From assembly GCF_000687795.1 (NCBI RefSeq), contig NZ_JHXT01000015.1, positions 1-39,313 of the forward strand: DNA of 39,313 nucleotides, in the 5' to 3' direction. The notes below the pieces were generated by a model. It was given only the letters and a program-made list of their open reading frames with translations, was not told where the DNA came from and did no database searches. The translations under genes were made by a program, and so were the position numbers. Positions 39,146 to 39,313 of the stretch are shown piece after piece (position 1 is the stretch's first letter; the number at the start of each line of letters is the position of its first letter). The DNA comes from Mycoplasma testudinis ATCC 43263. GTDB lineage: Bacteria; Bacillota_I; Bacilli_A; Mycoplasmatales; Mycoplasmoidaceae.

Positions 39146-39313
39146 TTATTCTGGTTGCAAATCTATATCAAATAGAATTTCGAGTTGCTGAATTATACTT
39201 TGCCAATTACGAACTTTCATTTGCCTATCGTCGCGTTCGTAATTCATGATGCCTAAATAAACAATTTTTAGAATTGCTTTATTATTAACAAAACTAGATT
39301 TGGTTTTGGTTAC
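39146..39313 (-). CDS. IS256-family transposase, C-terminal 55 residues
   Basis: The minus strand encodes 55 residues ending in TAA at 39146-39148. FVNNKAILKIVYLGIMNYE and VRNWQSIIQQLEILFDIDL match the C-terminus of mutator transposases (ALxKxVYLAxxNIxxKW...RNWxxxLxQLxIxFxDR). The catalytic part is outside the window. There is no stop or shift in this fragment. With the 87-residue N-terminal piece at the left edge, about 250 residues of a typical full protein would be missing, so the two pieces do not make one protein. Confidence 0.9.
   Translation of the reverse strand, partial: VTKTKSSFVNNKAILKIVYLGIMNYERDDRQMKVRNWQSIIQQLEILFDIDLQPE

Larger units (their letters stand above)
38983..39313 (-). 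mobile_element. IS256-family element, 3' end (cut by window edge)
   Basis: This is the transposase-stop end of an IS256-family element that runs off the right edge. TAAGTGTGTTAA (38983-38994) is the inverted match of TTAACACACTTA (313-324) at the left edge. A second inverted match, ATTGACATCGTGTTA (39016-39030), is separated from it by 21 nt, whereas at the left end the two directly abut. The two IS fragments could be two copies of one family; they do not overlap, so identity cannot be tested here. Confidence 0.85.

Noticed and set aside
1-39313. The window as a small circular replicon whose two IS fragments join
   Set aside because: Joining gives only about 142 of roughly 400 transposase residues, and the genes are chromosomal housekeeping genes.
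1-39313. CRISPR arrays, riboswitches, T-boxes, CIRCE elements, prophage modules
   Set aside because: I scanned the intergenic stretches by eye and saw no regular repeat-spacer units, CIRCE sequence, or recognisable riboswitch or phage structural genes.

Overview
The window is AT-rich mollicute chromosomal DNA that reads UGA as tryptophan. In-frame TGA codons interrupt nearly every conserved gene, always where a Trp fits, and a tRNA-Trp with a UCA anticodon lies at 26839-26913. Several blocks match, from memory, the gene order of the Mycoplasma genitalium/pneumoniae lineage: ybeY-era (MG388-MG387), cmk-der (MG330-MG329), ruvA-ruvB beside dinB (MG358-MG360), an MG284-MG285-MG286-like trio followed by acpP (MG287), sigA-trmK-plsY (MG249-MG247 area), and the tRNA order Cys-Pro-Met-Ile2-Ser-fMet-Asp-Phe. 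I infer a member or relative of the pneumoniae group; no species can be named from sequence alone.

Layout. Positions 1-324 are one end of an IS256-family element, which has cut the 5' part off a large helicase-nuclease gene (321-2498). Next come a hypothetical gene with rpsU, a calcium-type P-ATPase, a frameshifted membrane-protein gene on the minus strand, and a peptidase-containing (C39) ABC exporter with a small membrane partner (8076-10440). From 10525 to 17079 there is one long plus-strand operon, ybeY-dgkA-era-recO-glyS-dnaG-thiN, closed by a terminator. A minus-strand cluster of eight tRNAs (17123-17956) follows; it contains a 51-nt tRNA-like minihelix between tRNA-Cys and tRNA-Pro.

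A tail-anchored protein gene, cmk and der follow on the plus strand, then a small minus-strand gene, dinB (plus) and ruvAB (minus, tail to tail with dinB). The MG284-286-like trio, acpP and tRNA-Trp run to 26913. On the minus strand are a thioredoxin, hpt with a one-base frameshift in a homopolymer run, and a 667-residue single-TM protein. rpoD-trmK-nif3-plsY-nifU form a tightly packed plus-strand operon (30497-34803). The last block is a minus-strand pair of paralogous proteins of about 660 residues, each with two C-terminal membrane helices. Positions 38983-39313 are the other end of an IS256-family element.

Most of the window is housekeeping: translation and GTPase-linked ribosome assembly (rpsU, era, der, ybeY, glyS, trmK), replication and repair (dnaG, recO, dinB, ruvAB), lipid and envelope metabolism (plsY, acpP, dgkA), nucleotide and cofactor salvage (cmk, hpt, thiN), and the main sigma factor. 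The accessory or unexplained parts are the C39 exporter and its decayed neighbour, the three large membrane proteins, the MG285/286-like genes, the tRNA-like minihelix, and the IS copies. Both window ends lie about 325-330 bp inside an IS256 element, so this is probably a contig that broke at a repeated insertion sequence.
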